NCBI RefSeq assembly: GCF_018739865.1 | Contig: NZ_JADOER010000009.1 | Coordinates: 269,332 to 333,331, forward strand | DNA from: Leptothoe kymatousa TAU-MAC 1615 | GTDB taxonomy: Bacteria > Cyanobacteriota > Cyanobacteriia > Phormidesmidales > Phormidesmidaceae | Length of the DNA: 64,000 bases | Direction: 5' to 3' | Shown: positions 10,701 to 17,629 of the stretch, in pieces | Layout: each line of letters starts with the position of its first letter | Numbering within the stretch: the first letter of the stretch is position 1 | Translations under genes and position numbers: made by a program | Notes under the pieces: generated by a model | The model's database searches: none | Told to the model about the DNA's origin: nothing | Seen by the model: the letters and a program-made list of their open reading frames with translations, nothing else

Positions 10701-10981
10701 TCTAACCGAATTAAATTAGAGAGTTGGCCTAATTCTACTGGCAAAGTATCTAATTGATTATTGCTAAGGTCTAGCTGGCGTAAATTAAAGAGCTGACCTA
10801 AAACTTTAGGTACTATCTTTAATTTATTATTACTAAGATTGAGTTGCTTTAAATTAAAAAGTCGTTTGGTAATTAATACTGGAAAAGTCTCTAATTGCAA
10901 ACCTGATAGATCTAAATTTATTGCTTTTGTGTCTAAGGCTTCCTTAATTCGTCGATTTGCTTCAGTTTTTTGAGATTCCAT
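7718..10981 (-). CDS. LRR-Roc-COR (ROCO-family) GTPase
   Basis: A 1087-residue protein. About 13-14 leucine-rich repeats (residues ~20-365) fall in two blocks, split by a helical insert around 150-185. The Roc GTPase follows: P-loop GEGGVGKTS (~388), DFGGQE (~440), and a non-standard guanine-specificity motif TWSDE (~495) in place of NKxD. The COR dimerisation region covers roughly 560-780. The C-terminal ~300 residues, including CEQCLE and YCEHPGC, are not recognised. Bacterial ROCO proteins are GTP-cycled dimers, and some cyanobacteria have many copies. The 5' two thirds of the gene is clearly more AT-rich than the 3' third, suggesting a mosaic origin. It points at the TIR-WD40 gene. Confidence 0.9.
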   Translation of the reverse strand: MESQKTEANRRIKEALDTKAINLDLSGLQLETFPVLITKRLFNLKQLNLSNNKLKIVPKVLGQLFNLRQLDLSNNQLDTLPVELGQLSNLIRLDLSNNQLITIPAELGQLFNLHQLDLSNNQLDILPVELGQLSNLIRLDIRNNPYLVSPSQKAFKKGPKEVLQGIELVKQRIEEASYTNILQLAFLDLNAIPPSAFKLTNLEEIDLRNNKLQTIPPEIGRLANLEKIDLRNNKLQTIPSEIGQLISLKELKLSANYLTDVPKELGLLKNIARIELRNNQLRTVPKELGQLTTLTWLDLSANRLTSVPKELGLLKNVDRIDLRLNKIITVPKELGQLKTLTSLYLSGNPNLQFPPPEIMEQGTQAVLAYMRAQKFHDKRQWISKLLVIGEGGVGKTSLLRALRGESFEVQQSSTHGIEINALKLKHPHEEDVFMTLNTWDFGGQEIYHATHQFFLTNRSLFLLAFNARLGYEQGKLIYWLKTIRANAPESPVILVATWSDERDADLPLSELKEQFPQIVSLYEISNKTGAGIDALKQTITNTAAELPLMGEVWPATWLTFATKIRQIKSKQATTEQFWSAMDKCNVSYEGQPILANWMHELGDILFFQDNPGLNNLVILKPQWVTEYISKVLSAEAVISNFGIFTRQCMNELWRQLLPGLREYFLELMEQFDLSYKIPDDPEDKSLVVERLDYEPPDFQGLWKQIKEEPNCKEITMKYQLSEILAGIPTWFIARQHRFTQNLHWRTGVLFGDGRSNPRHLGLLRVTRDTRTNADHVTLTVRGPMPHSFFGILREGFELTLKRYPGLQITRLIPCPDPLHEDCKHEFDYANLTKRLERTPPKETIDCEQCLETISVTRLLFGLHYTTQNAVIEKIDSLQKSMSQGFTELRELVQRDLIREIRTVQKQLESPCPSIFVLRPDDRKPWQKDLGCQRINLQLYCEHPGCLHPVKAGGLYPIDNPKQWLKVMTPHINRLFGILKYVTPVIGPWINLSAPIYSELIQNDLALTESLIDKLPEVKFDDEDRSFIDDERGDRPSKISGAALRMLHQFLKQKDPEQVWGGLTRTTTPEGDVLWLCKEHIKEIYPTS

Positions 10982-11420
10982 AAGAAGAGTGAGGTAATTT
11001 GAATAAATTAGCTAATTTGAGATTATTCATTAAGATATGCCAAGGTGTCGTTATATAAATTTGAAATATTTCCATGAAAGACTTTTCAAGTATTACTAAT
11101 AACTTGGTAATCAAATCATCTAAATTTTCTGCGTAATCTCTTGAGTTCAAAAACTGTAGGCTGAAATCTCATAATTCTATTTTATTGTCAAAATAATATT
11201 AGGGAACGGATTTCCTTACCTCTTTATATTCTAGGATATTCAAAAAATCGAGATTATTTAATTTACCTGTAAGCAACGTGAATTAGTTTTTTGGAACTAT
11301 CACCCATAGTAAAAAGGTCATTCAGTTTTACCTATCTAAAGTTGAGGAAGGTTTCTTTCGACTCTGCGCGAGAAACGCTACAGTGTGTAAACCAAGTCAG
11401 AATGACCACAATTCTTACCT
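10982..11420. other. AT-rich intergenic region upstream of the ROCO gene
   Basis: No supported gene. A 62-codon open frame over 10962-11150 overlaps the ROCO start and has no family resemblance. The DNA is AT-rich like the 5' part of the ROCO gene and presumably contains divergent promoters. Confidence 0.5.
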
Positions 11421-11846
11421 ATGGCTGGCGTTGCGCACCGATCACGACTAATCCGCCTGCTCCTAGGCATTCTAATGCCGCCAGTCACCATAGCCGTCAG
11501 CTATGTACTAATCAACATTTGGGCCAGCAACTTCAACATCGGCCTAGCCATCGGCTGGCTTATCCTCGACTATTCCTTGCGGCTAGCTATTTTCCAACTC
11601 TTGGCCTACTCATTGCTAATGGAATTTCTAATCGTTCCCAAGCTGAGAAATATCTATGCCATCGCCATCATCAGCGGCATCCTAATGATTTTGGCCATCA
11701 CCTCCACCTTTATGGCATTCTTCGGCCAAGGCACTACCGCTCCCTTCGCCTATGACAAACTCACCCCGGTTCTCGGCTTTACCATCGGAGCAGTGCTAGG
11801 CTACATCCTTAAAAGGCTGCACCCCACTCGCCACACAAATATCTAA
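11421..11846 (+). CDS. Small integral membrane protein
   Basis: A 141-residue, strongly hydrophobic protein with about four membrane helices: roughly residues 10-32, 38-68, 75-100 and 115-132. It starts MAGVAHRSRLIRLLLGILMP, a basic N-terminus followed by a helix. No family recognised. The competing overlapping frame (11291-11755) lacks this hydrophobic pattern. It converges on the DUF3616 gene, whose stop is about 20 bases beyond its own. Confidence 0.6.
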   Translation: MAGVAHRSRLIRLLLGILMPPVTIAVSYVLINIWASNFNIGLAIGWLILDYSLRLAIFQLLAYSLLMEFLIVPKLRNIYAIAIISGILMILAITSTFMAFFGQGTTAPFAYDKLTPVLGFTIGAVLGYILKRLHPTRHTNI

Positions 11847-11867
11847 GACGACTTAATAGGCCAGCCC

Positions 11868-12863
11868 CTATGGCTTATGAATATGCCATAGCTGCGGACC
11901 ACCGTCCTTTAGGCTATCAAAAACAATCAGCACCCGATAGCCAGTTGCGGTCTCTTCCACCACCGTAATCCCTTCCGCCTTACCCATGGCACCATCGTCA
12001 CCAATGGGGGGCACAATCTCCTCTAACCGGATGCAGGCAGGGGGCATGGGCACCGGACGGTCGGTGCCGTACACCATGTCCGACCCATCCCAAAAGTAAA
12101 TCCCGTAGGGTCCCGGTGCATCCCCCATGGGTCCACCAATAATTAAAAATCCCCCATCCACGGCGGTCATATCGCGAATGGCACCCCCATTTAGCTGCAC
12201 AAACCGAATCTCGTAGTCTGTTATCTCTTTTTCAAACCCTTTGCTGGGGATTACCATCACCGGCACATAGTTGCCGCGCAAAATGGGACCGCGAAAGCCG
12301 AGATAAAGCCGCTCGTCTTGGAATGCTAAACCTTCGATGTCAATGCCGTTTTCTTTACTAGGAATCTCGACAAATCGCTTTAGGTAGTTATCCTCCGCAA
12401 ACAGTTTTTTTAGGTTGTCAACCTGTTGAATATCCTTGACCTTGCCGCTTTTTGGCTTAAGAGCAACCTGGAAAATGCGGTTGCGATCGCTTTCTTTCTC
12501 AATTCTGTCATCCGTCAGCCGGTCACGATTTTCCGCCGCCGTTTTCTCCGCCACTTTCACCGTGCGTCGTTTCTGAGAATGGGAACCAATTATGTAAAGA
12601 CAGGTTTTGTCATTATCAAAGGCAATACTTTCAATATCAATTTCCAGGGCATCTTTCCCAGCGGGCAGTTCAATTTCCAGGTCCCGATCCACTTCGTAGA
12701 TGTGGCCAGAGGTATTTTTTAGCAGCTGCACCCGCTTTTTACTTTCGTCTGACCCAACGGCCAGATACGCCGTGTTATTGATATGGAAATATGCGATCGC
12801 GCTTAGATCCTCAGCTTTATGGATTTTGCCCTTAAAGGTCACAGTTTGGGAAATTAGCGGCAT
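11868..12863 (-). CDS. DUF3616 domain protein
   Basis: A 331-residue protein from the ATG at 12863, which is preceded by GAGGTG. The open frame continues upstream to 13004, but that part reads through intergenic repeat sequence and is unlikely to be translated. The protein has beta-propeller-like strands (LSAIAYFHINNTAYLAVGSD; ENGIDIEGLAFQDERLYLGFRGP), typical of DUF3616, a family of unknown function. No signal peptide. A 7-bp inverted repeat (AGTGCCA/TGGCACT, 12879-12900) lies just upstream and could be an operator. Confidence 0.8.
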   Translation of the reverse strand: MPLISQTVTFKGKIHKAEDLSAIAYFHINNTAYLAVGSDESKKRVQLLKNTSGHIYEVDRDLEIELPAGKDALEIDIESIAFDNDKTCLYIIGSHSQKRRTVKVAEKTAAENRDRLTDDRIEKESDRNRIFQVALKPKSGKVKDIQQVDNLKKLFAEDNYLKRFVEIPSKENGIDIEGLAFQDERLYLGFRGPILRGNYVPVMVIPSKGFEKEITDYEIRFVQLNGGAIRDMTAVDGGFLIIGGPMGDAPGPYGIYFWDGSDMVYGTDRPVPMPPACIRLEEIVPPIGDDGAMGKAEGITVVEETATGYRVLIVFDSLKDGGPQLWHIHKP

Positions 12864-13132
12864 AATGCACCTCATCAAAGTGCCACTCTCAAATGGCACT
12901 GTTTTATGTATACCGTCATAAACAGTACCGGTAAAATGCAAAACCAACTGCTCAGGGATTTCCTCCCCGAACCCCTCCTGTACGTGGGGGCCTAACTCCC
13001 CCACACCCCCCGAAAGTAAGCTGCCCTACATCGCAAAAAATCAGGTGAGGCAGGGGTTACGGTGGTGTCTATGGGTCAGACTATCCCATAGACATCCATA
13101 TGAGACCTTACAGACGCCAATAGCAATACCAT

Positions 13133-13566
13133 TACCAAAAAGTCTATCCACCAAAAAAGGCAACACCTAAACCATAGACCTCGCCGTACCCCCCTTACTT
13201 TCGCAATTGAGAATAACCGATGCAGTCTGTGGGGTCGTAGGGCGACAGACCGCCCTACCCAGGGGGTTTGGGGAACTCGGAGGGACCCCAAGCAACCGGT
13301 TTTGCCACCTACCGACCCCCTAAATTCTGCTACCAAAAAGTCTATCCACCAAAAAAGGCAGCACCTAAACCATAGACCTCGCCGTAACCCCTATTGTCGC
13401 AATTGAGAATAACCCGATGCATTCTGTGGGGTCGTAGGGCGACAGACCGCCCTACCCATGGGAAACCCAGTATGCTATTTGAGAAAACCTTCATACTTCC
13501 GAAAAGGGAACTCGGAGGGACCCCAAGCAACCGGTTTTGCCCCCTTACCAACCCCCTAAATTCTGC
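13133..13566. repeat. Tandem duplication, 198-base unit, second copy with ~48-base insert
   Basis: Copy 1 (13133-13330) and copy 2 (13331-13566) both begin TACCAAAAAGTCTATCCACC and end CCCCCTAAATTCTGC. Both include the dispersed element GTAGGGCGACAGACCGCCC ... GGAACTCGGAGGGACCCC. Copy 2 has about 48 extra bases (13459-13506) replacing the short GGGGGTTTG segment of copy 1. Confidence 0.85.
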
Positions 13567-13617
13567 CAAGTCATACAGCAACAGCCCCACCCATAACGGA
13601 TAAAAAAATCATCGCAA

Positions 13618-13664
13618 CCCCAAACGCCCCCTTTAGCCCCCTACCAATCCCCAAAAAAATCCCC
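13618..13664 (-). other. G-quadruplex-type tract on the minus strand
   Basis: C-runs at 13618-13621, 13627-13631, 13637-13641, 13649-13652 and 13661-13664 give five minus-strand G-runs of 4-5 bases separated by 5, 5, 7 and 8 bases. The first four satisfy the usual G4+ N1-7 rule. The tract lies about 100 bases before metG on its template strand. Confidence 0.5.
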
Positions 13665-13761
13665 AAACAAAACCAAAAACCCCGCTACTATTGAGCCAAA
13701 ACAACTAAACCGCTAGGGTGTATAAGGCACATGACTTGGCACACGACAAAGCAAACCTAGA

Positions 13762-15435
13762 ATGCGATATCTGATCACCAGCGCACTTCCCTACATCAAC
13801 GGAATTAAGCACTTGGGCAACCTGGTGGGGTCGATGTTGCCCGCCGATGTGTACGCCCGCTTCCTCCGCCAGGAAGGAGAAGACGTCCTCTATATATGTG
13901 CCACCGACGAACACGGCACCCCTGCAGAAATTGCCGCCCTCGAAGCCGAACTAGACGTGGCCGAATTTTGCACCCGGCAGTACCAAAAGCAAAAGGACAT
14001 CTACGAACAGTTTGGCCTATCCTTCGACTACTTTGGCCGCACCTCCGCCCCCGAAAACCACGAGCTCACCCAGCACTTCTACCAGCAACTGGCAGAACAC
14101 GGCTTTATCGAAGAACGGGAAATCAGCCAGATCTATTCCCTAGACGACGAACGCTTTTTGCCAGACCGCTATGTCACCGGCACCTGCCCCCACTGCGGCT
14201 ATGAAAAGGCCCGGGGCGACCAGTGCGAAAATTGCACCAAGGTGCTGTCCCCCACGGATTTAATCGATCCAAAGTCCACCATTTCCGGCAGCACCAACCT
14301 AGAAGTACGCAGCTCCAAGCATTTGTTTTTGCTGCTAGACAAGCTCAGCGACGAGGTACGCACCTGGGTAGATGCCCAAACCCACTGGCCCAAACTCACC
14401 ACCGCCATTGCCAACAAGTGGCTAGACGAAGGGCTGCAAAGCCGAGGCATTACCCGCGACCTCAGCTGGGGGGTGTCGGTGCCCGCCGAAGGGTTTGAAG
14501 GCAAGGTTTTCTATGTGTGGTTTGATGCCCCCATTGGTTATGTGTCGGCCACGAAGGCCTGGGGCGAAAGCACCGGCAACGACTGGGAAAGCTGGTGGAA
14601 AGGCGAAGATATCCACTACACCCAGTTTATGGCCAAGGACAATCTGCCGTTCCATACGATTATGTGGCCCGCCACCATTTTGGGTAGCCGCGAACCGTGG
14701 AAAATGGCGGACTACATTAAGGGCTTTAACTGGCTAAATTACTACGGCGGCAAGTTCTCCACCAGCTCCAAACGGGGGGTGTTCCTCGACCAGGCCCTGG
14801 ACATTGCCCCGGCGGACTACTGGCGCTATATGCTCATGGCCAGCGCCCCCGAATCGTCTGATTCTGCCTTTACCTGGGAACAGTTCCAAAACCGGGTAAA
14901 CAAGGAACTGGCGGACAACCTGGGCAACTTTGTTAACCGCATTTTGAAATTTACCAAGTCTAAGTTTGGTTTAGAAGTGCCGGAAGGGGGCACCCCCGGT
15001 GAGGCGGAAGCGGAGCTGGAGACCACCTGCAAAGACCTGGTGGAAAAATTGCGGGGCCACCTGCGCCAGCAGGAATTTCGGCGGGCGACGGAAACCTTGA
15101 ACGCGCTGTGGACGGCGGGTAACCAATATATCGATGTGCGGGCGCCCTGGTCGTTGTTTAAGACCAACAAGGACGAAGCGGCGGTGGTGATTCGCACCTG
15201 CATTAACCTGATTCGGCTATATGCGATCGCAAGCGCCCCCTTTATTCCCCACGCCGCAGAAACCCTGTATGACGCCCTGCAGCTCACCGACGACGAGCGC
15301 AACAGCACCATGGCCGCCGCCACGGACCTCACCATCCTGGCCGCCGGTCGCCCCTTTGCCGTGCCCGCCCCCCTATTCCAAAAGCTAGACGACGACCGCG
15401 TCGCCGAACTCAAAGCCCAGTACGGCGGTGACTAG
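13762..15435 (+). CDS. metG: Methionine--tRNA ligase
   Basis: A 557-residue class I aminoacyl-tRNA synthetase that charges tRNA-Met. It has the HIGH-type motif KHLGN (residue ~17), ICATDEHGTP, a four-cysteine zinc knuckle CPHCGYEKARGDQCENC (~140), the YVWFDAPIGY segment, and a KMSKS-type loop GGKFSTSSKRGV (~330). The anticodon-binding helical domain follows. This MetRS type differs from the usual cyanobacterial one (which starts ...YYVNGLPHIG) in its motif wording and zinc knuckle. It may be a transferred or second copy. An intrinsic terminator follows, then an ABC importer. Confidence 0.93.
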   Translation: MRYLITSALPYINGIKHLGNLVGSMLPADVYARFLRQEGEDVLYICATDEHGTPAEIAALEAELDVAEFCTRQYQKQKDIYEQFGLSFDYFGRTSAPENHELTQHFYQQLAEHGFIEEREISQIYSLDDERFLPDRYVTGTCPHCGYEKARGDQCENCTKVLSPTDLIDPKSTISGSTNLEVRSSKHLFLLLDKLSDEVRTWVDAQTHWPKLTTAIANKWLDEGLQSRGITRDLSWGVSVPAEGFEGKVFYVWFDAPIGYVSATKAWGESTGNDWESWWKGEDIHYTQFMAKDNLPFHTIMWPATILGSREPWKMADYIKGFNWLNYYGGKFSTSSKRGVFLDQALDIAPADYWRYMLMASAPESSDSAFTWEQFQNRVNKELADNLGNFVNRILKFTKSKFGLEVPEGGTPGEAEAELETTCKDLVEKLRGHLRQQEFRRATETLNALWTAGNQYIDVRAPWSLFKTNKDEAAVVIRTCINLIRLYAIASAPFIPHAAETLYDALQLTDDERNSTMAAATDLTILAAGRPFAVPAPLFQKLDDDRVAELKAQYGGD

Positions 15436-15487
15436 GCCCTTGGCCAATACCTATCCCCCTAGAAGGTAGCCCCTTCTTAGGAGGTAG

Positions 15488-15512
15488 CCCCTCCCGAGAG
15501 GGGAAGTTTTTT
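15488..15512 (+). terminator. Intrinsic terminator after metG
   Basis: CCCCTC (15488-15493), a 4-base loop and GAGGGG (15498-15503) form a GC stem followed by AAG and six T. It lies 53 bases after the metG stop and before the importer genes, so it either ends metG or attenuates read-through into them. Confidence 0.75.
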
Positions 15513-15544
15513 AACCTCTTGCTGTTTAAGAGACTTCACTATCC

Positions 15545-16555
15545 ATGACACACGTTTCCCCCAAAACTCTCATCGCCCCCGCCCTACTCTGTGCCACCCT
15601 GTTCGGCTGTGGCGGCAGTGGCACCGATAACTACGGCAACCCCGTCGCCACCACCGATGCCGATATTCCCTACGTCGCCGTTACCCAAATCGTGGAACAC
15701 CCGGCCCTAGATGCGGTGCGCGATGGCCTCCAAGACAAGTTAAGGGAAGAAGGTTTAGAAGCCGATAGCTCGCTCAAATGGGTGTGGGAAAGTGCCCAGG
15801 GCCAGCCCGCCAATGCGGCCCAGATCGCCCAAAAGTTTGTGGGGGACAACCCGGATCTGATCGTCGCCATCGCCACCCCCTCGGCCCAGGCGGTGGTGGG
15901 CAATACCGACACCATTCCCGTGGTATTTTCCGCCGTTACTGACCCCGTTAGTGCAGAGCTGGTGCCCAGCCTGGAAGCCCCCGGTGGCACCGTTACCGGC
16001 GTCAGCGATCTCTCCCCTATTGATGAGCACCTGGCCCTGGTGGCCGATATTGCCCCGGAGGCAAAAACCGTGGGTGTGATTTACAACGCTGGGGAATCTA
16101 ACTCCGTTAGCCTGGTGAATTTGCTCAATGCCGAAGCCGAGGCCCAGGGGTTTACCATCGAAGAGGCAACCGTATCCACCTCCGCCGATGTGGCCACCGC
16201 AGCGGAGAGCCTGGTGGGTAAAGTGGATGCCATTTATGTGCCCACGGATAATACGGTGGTGTCGGCCTTGGAGTCGGTGATCCAGGTGGGCAATGAGAAC
16301 CAGCTGCCGGTGTTTGCCGGGGATACGGATTCGGTGAAGCGGGGTGCGATCGCAACCGCCAGCTTTGACTACTACGAAGTCGGTCGCCAAACCGGTGATA
16401 TGGTCACCCGCATCCTCGGCGGTGAGAACCCCGGCGACATTCCCGTAGAGCTAGCCAAAAATGTAGACCTGGCCGTAAATTTAGCCGCCGCCGAAGCCAT
16501 GGGGGTCACCATTCCCGATTTGATTAAGAACAGCGCCGACCAGGTATTTGAATAA
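15545..16555 (+). CDS. ABC importer substrate-binding lipoprotein (TrpX-like family)
   Basis: A 336-residue protein with a lipoprotein signal (LLCATLFGC, lipidated Cys about residue 23) and one ABC substrate-binding domain of the PF04392 type: VAVTQIVEHPALDAVRDGLQ, IVAIATPSAQAVV, IPVVFSAVTDPV, DAIYVPTDNTVVSALE. Members bind small ligands such as tryptophan or tyrosine, or remain uncharacterised. It is the first gene of a set with a permease and an ATPase on the same strand. The ligand cannot be read from sequence. The position behind a tRNA synthetase gene suggests an amino acid, which is inference. Confidence 0.88.
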   Translation: MTHVSPKTLIAPALLCATLFGCGGSGTDNYGNPVATTDADIPYVAVTQIVEHPALDAVRDGLQDKLREEGLEADSSLKWVWESAQGQPANAAQIAQKFVGDNPDLIVAIATPSAQAVVGNTDTIPVVFSAVTDPVSAELVPSLEAPGGTVTGVSDLSPIDEHLALVADIAPEAKTVGVIYNAGESNSVSLVNLLNAEAEAQGFTIEEATVSTSADVATAAESLVGKVDAIYVPTDNTVVSALESVIQVGNENQLPVFAGDTDSVKRGAIATASFDYYEVGRQTGDMVTRILGGENPGDIPVELAKNVDLAVNLAAAEAMGVTIPDLIKNSADQVFE

Positions 16556-16637
16556 CCGTCATCCCGTAGCCGTTATTTCCCTGAAGTAACGAAAACAATC
16601 TAGAGAGACTGCCCCCCTTACCTGTTTGATGCTTGAA

Positions 16638-16661
16638 TAGCTAACGGATGTCCGTTAGCTA
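16638..16661 (+). promoter_or_regulatory. Hairpin touching the permease start codon
   Basis: A perfect 11-bp inverted repeat with a 2-base loop: TAGCTAACGGA (16638-16648) and TCCGTTAGCTA (16651-16661). It ends three bases before the ATG at 16665. In mRNA it would occupy the ribosome-binding region, and no separate Shine-Dalgarno sequence is visible. Confidence 0.5.
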
Positions 16662-16664
16662 CTA

Positions 16665-17537
16665 ATGTCCCTTGTTGCCTTTCTTGGAGCCATTGAAACC
16701 GGTTTGCTCTATGGCTTTCTTAGCCTGGGAGTTTACCTCTCCTTTCGGGTGCTTAAGTTTCCAGACCTGACGGTAGATGGCAGCTTTCCCCTCGGGGCCG
16801 CCGTGGTCGCCACCCTGATCACCAAAGGCGTTAACCCCTGGCTTGCCACCGGCGTTGCCATGGCGGCGGGGGCCTTGGCCGGTCTATGCACGGCGTTCCT
16901 GAGCGTGCGGTTTAATATCCTCAATTTGCTGGCCAGCATTCTCACCATGATTGCGCTTTACTCCATTAACCTGCGCATTATGGGCCGGCCCAATGTGCCG
17001 CTGCTCAACCAGCCCACCCTATTTGATGGTTTAGAAAAACTTCTCCCCATCTGGGTGATTTTGCTGGTGGGGTTAGGCCTCACCAAGCTGGCCATGGACT
17101 TTTTTCTCACCTCCGATGTGGGGCTGGCCATGCGCGCCACCGGCATGAATCCAGTAATGGCCAATGCCCAGGGCATCTACACAAACCGGTTAATTTTGTT
17201 GGGCATGGCCCTGAGCAATGCGCTGGCGGCATTGTCGGGGGCGCTATTTGCCCAGGTGAATGGCTTTGCCGATGTGGCGTTGGGGGTGGGTACGGTGGTG
17301 GTGGGTCTGGCCACGGTGATTCTGGGGGAGGCGATGTTCCCCAGCCGCACGGTGCGCTGGGCCACCCTGGCGGTAATTTTGGGCTGTTTGGTCTATCGCC
17401 TGGTGATTGCCTTTGCGTTAAATGCGGATTTTCTAGGGTTGCGGGCCCAGGATTTAAATCTGGTGACGGCGGTGATTGTGGTGCTGGCGCTGGTGTTGCC
17501 CCAGGCAAATTTGTTGGCAAAATTGAAACGTAATTGA
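16665..17537 (+). CDS. ABC importer permease
   Basis: A 290-residue polytopic membrane protein with 8 or more hydrophobic segments and the branched-chain-type permease signature (FPDLTVDGSFPLGAAVVA; GLAMRATGMNPVMANAQGI; LSGALFAQVNGFADVALGVG). This family usually pairs with PF04392 binding proteins and one ATPase to import an amino acid or similar ligand. It lies 109 bases after the binding protein and 92 before the ATPase. Confidence 0.9.
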   Translation: MSLVAFLGAIETGLLYGFLSLGVYLSFRVLKFPDLTVDGSFPLGAAVVATLITKGVNPWLATGVAMAAGALAGLCTAFLSVRFNILNLLASILTMIALYSINLRIMGRPNVPLLNQPTLFDGLEKLLPIWVILLVGLGLTKLAMDFFLTSDVGLAMRATGMNPVMANAQGIYTNRLILLGMALSNALAALSGALFAQVNGFADVALGVGTVVVGLATVILGEAMFPSRTVRWATLAVILGCLVYRLVIAFALNADFLGLRAQDLNLVTAVIVVLALVLPQANLLAKLKRN

Positions 17538-17589
17538 CCTAGGCGTATGCACGAAATGCTCCCCCCAACATCCTTTATTTTGATTAATT

Positions 17590-17606
17590 GGTGGGCGGTG
17601 CCCACC
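17590..17606. repeat. Palindromic GGTGGGC hairpin
   Basis: GGTGGGC (17590-17596), loop GGT, GCCCACC (17600-17606). It matches the hairpins at 139-202 and lies between the permease and ATPase genes. Upstream in the same gap is AGGCGTATGCACGAAA, which recurs at 44827-44842. Confidence 0.6.
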
Positions 17607-17629
17607 CTCCGATGTATTTCAATTAACCG

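Larger units (their letters stand above)
12864..13761. other. Long repeat-rich intergenic region
   Basis: It contains an inverted degenerate copy of the dispersed repeat (about 12957-13020), a 198-base tandem duplication (13133-13566), and a C-run tract (13618-13664) just upstream of metG. Short open frames here (such as 13076-13336 and 13342-13590 on the minus strand) are translations of the repeats and are not credible genes. Confidence 0.7.

Noticed and set aside
10962-11150. 62-codon minus-strand frame overlapping the ROCO start
   Set aside because: Poor ribosome site and no recognisable features; overlaps a strongly supported gene.
11291-11755. 154-codon plus-strand frame overlapping the small membrane protein
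   Set aside because: Sequence is basic, Arg/His/Ser-rich and typical of a shadow frame; the alternative frame has clear membrane helices.
13076-13590. Minus-strand open frames of 86 and 82 codons upstream of metG
   Set aside because: They are translations of the two tandem repeat copies; their protein similarity only reflects the DNA duplication, and they lack ribosome sites.
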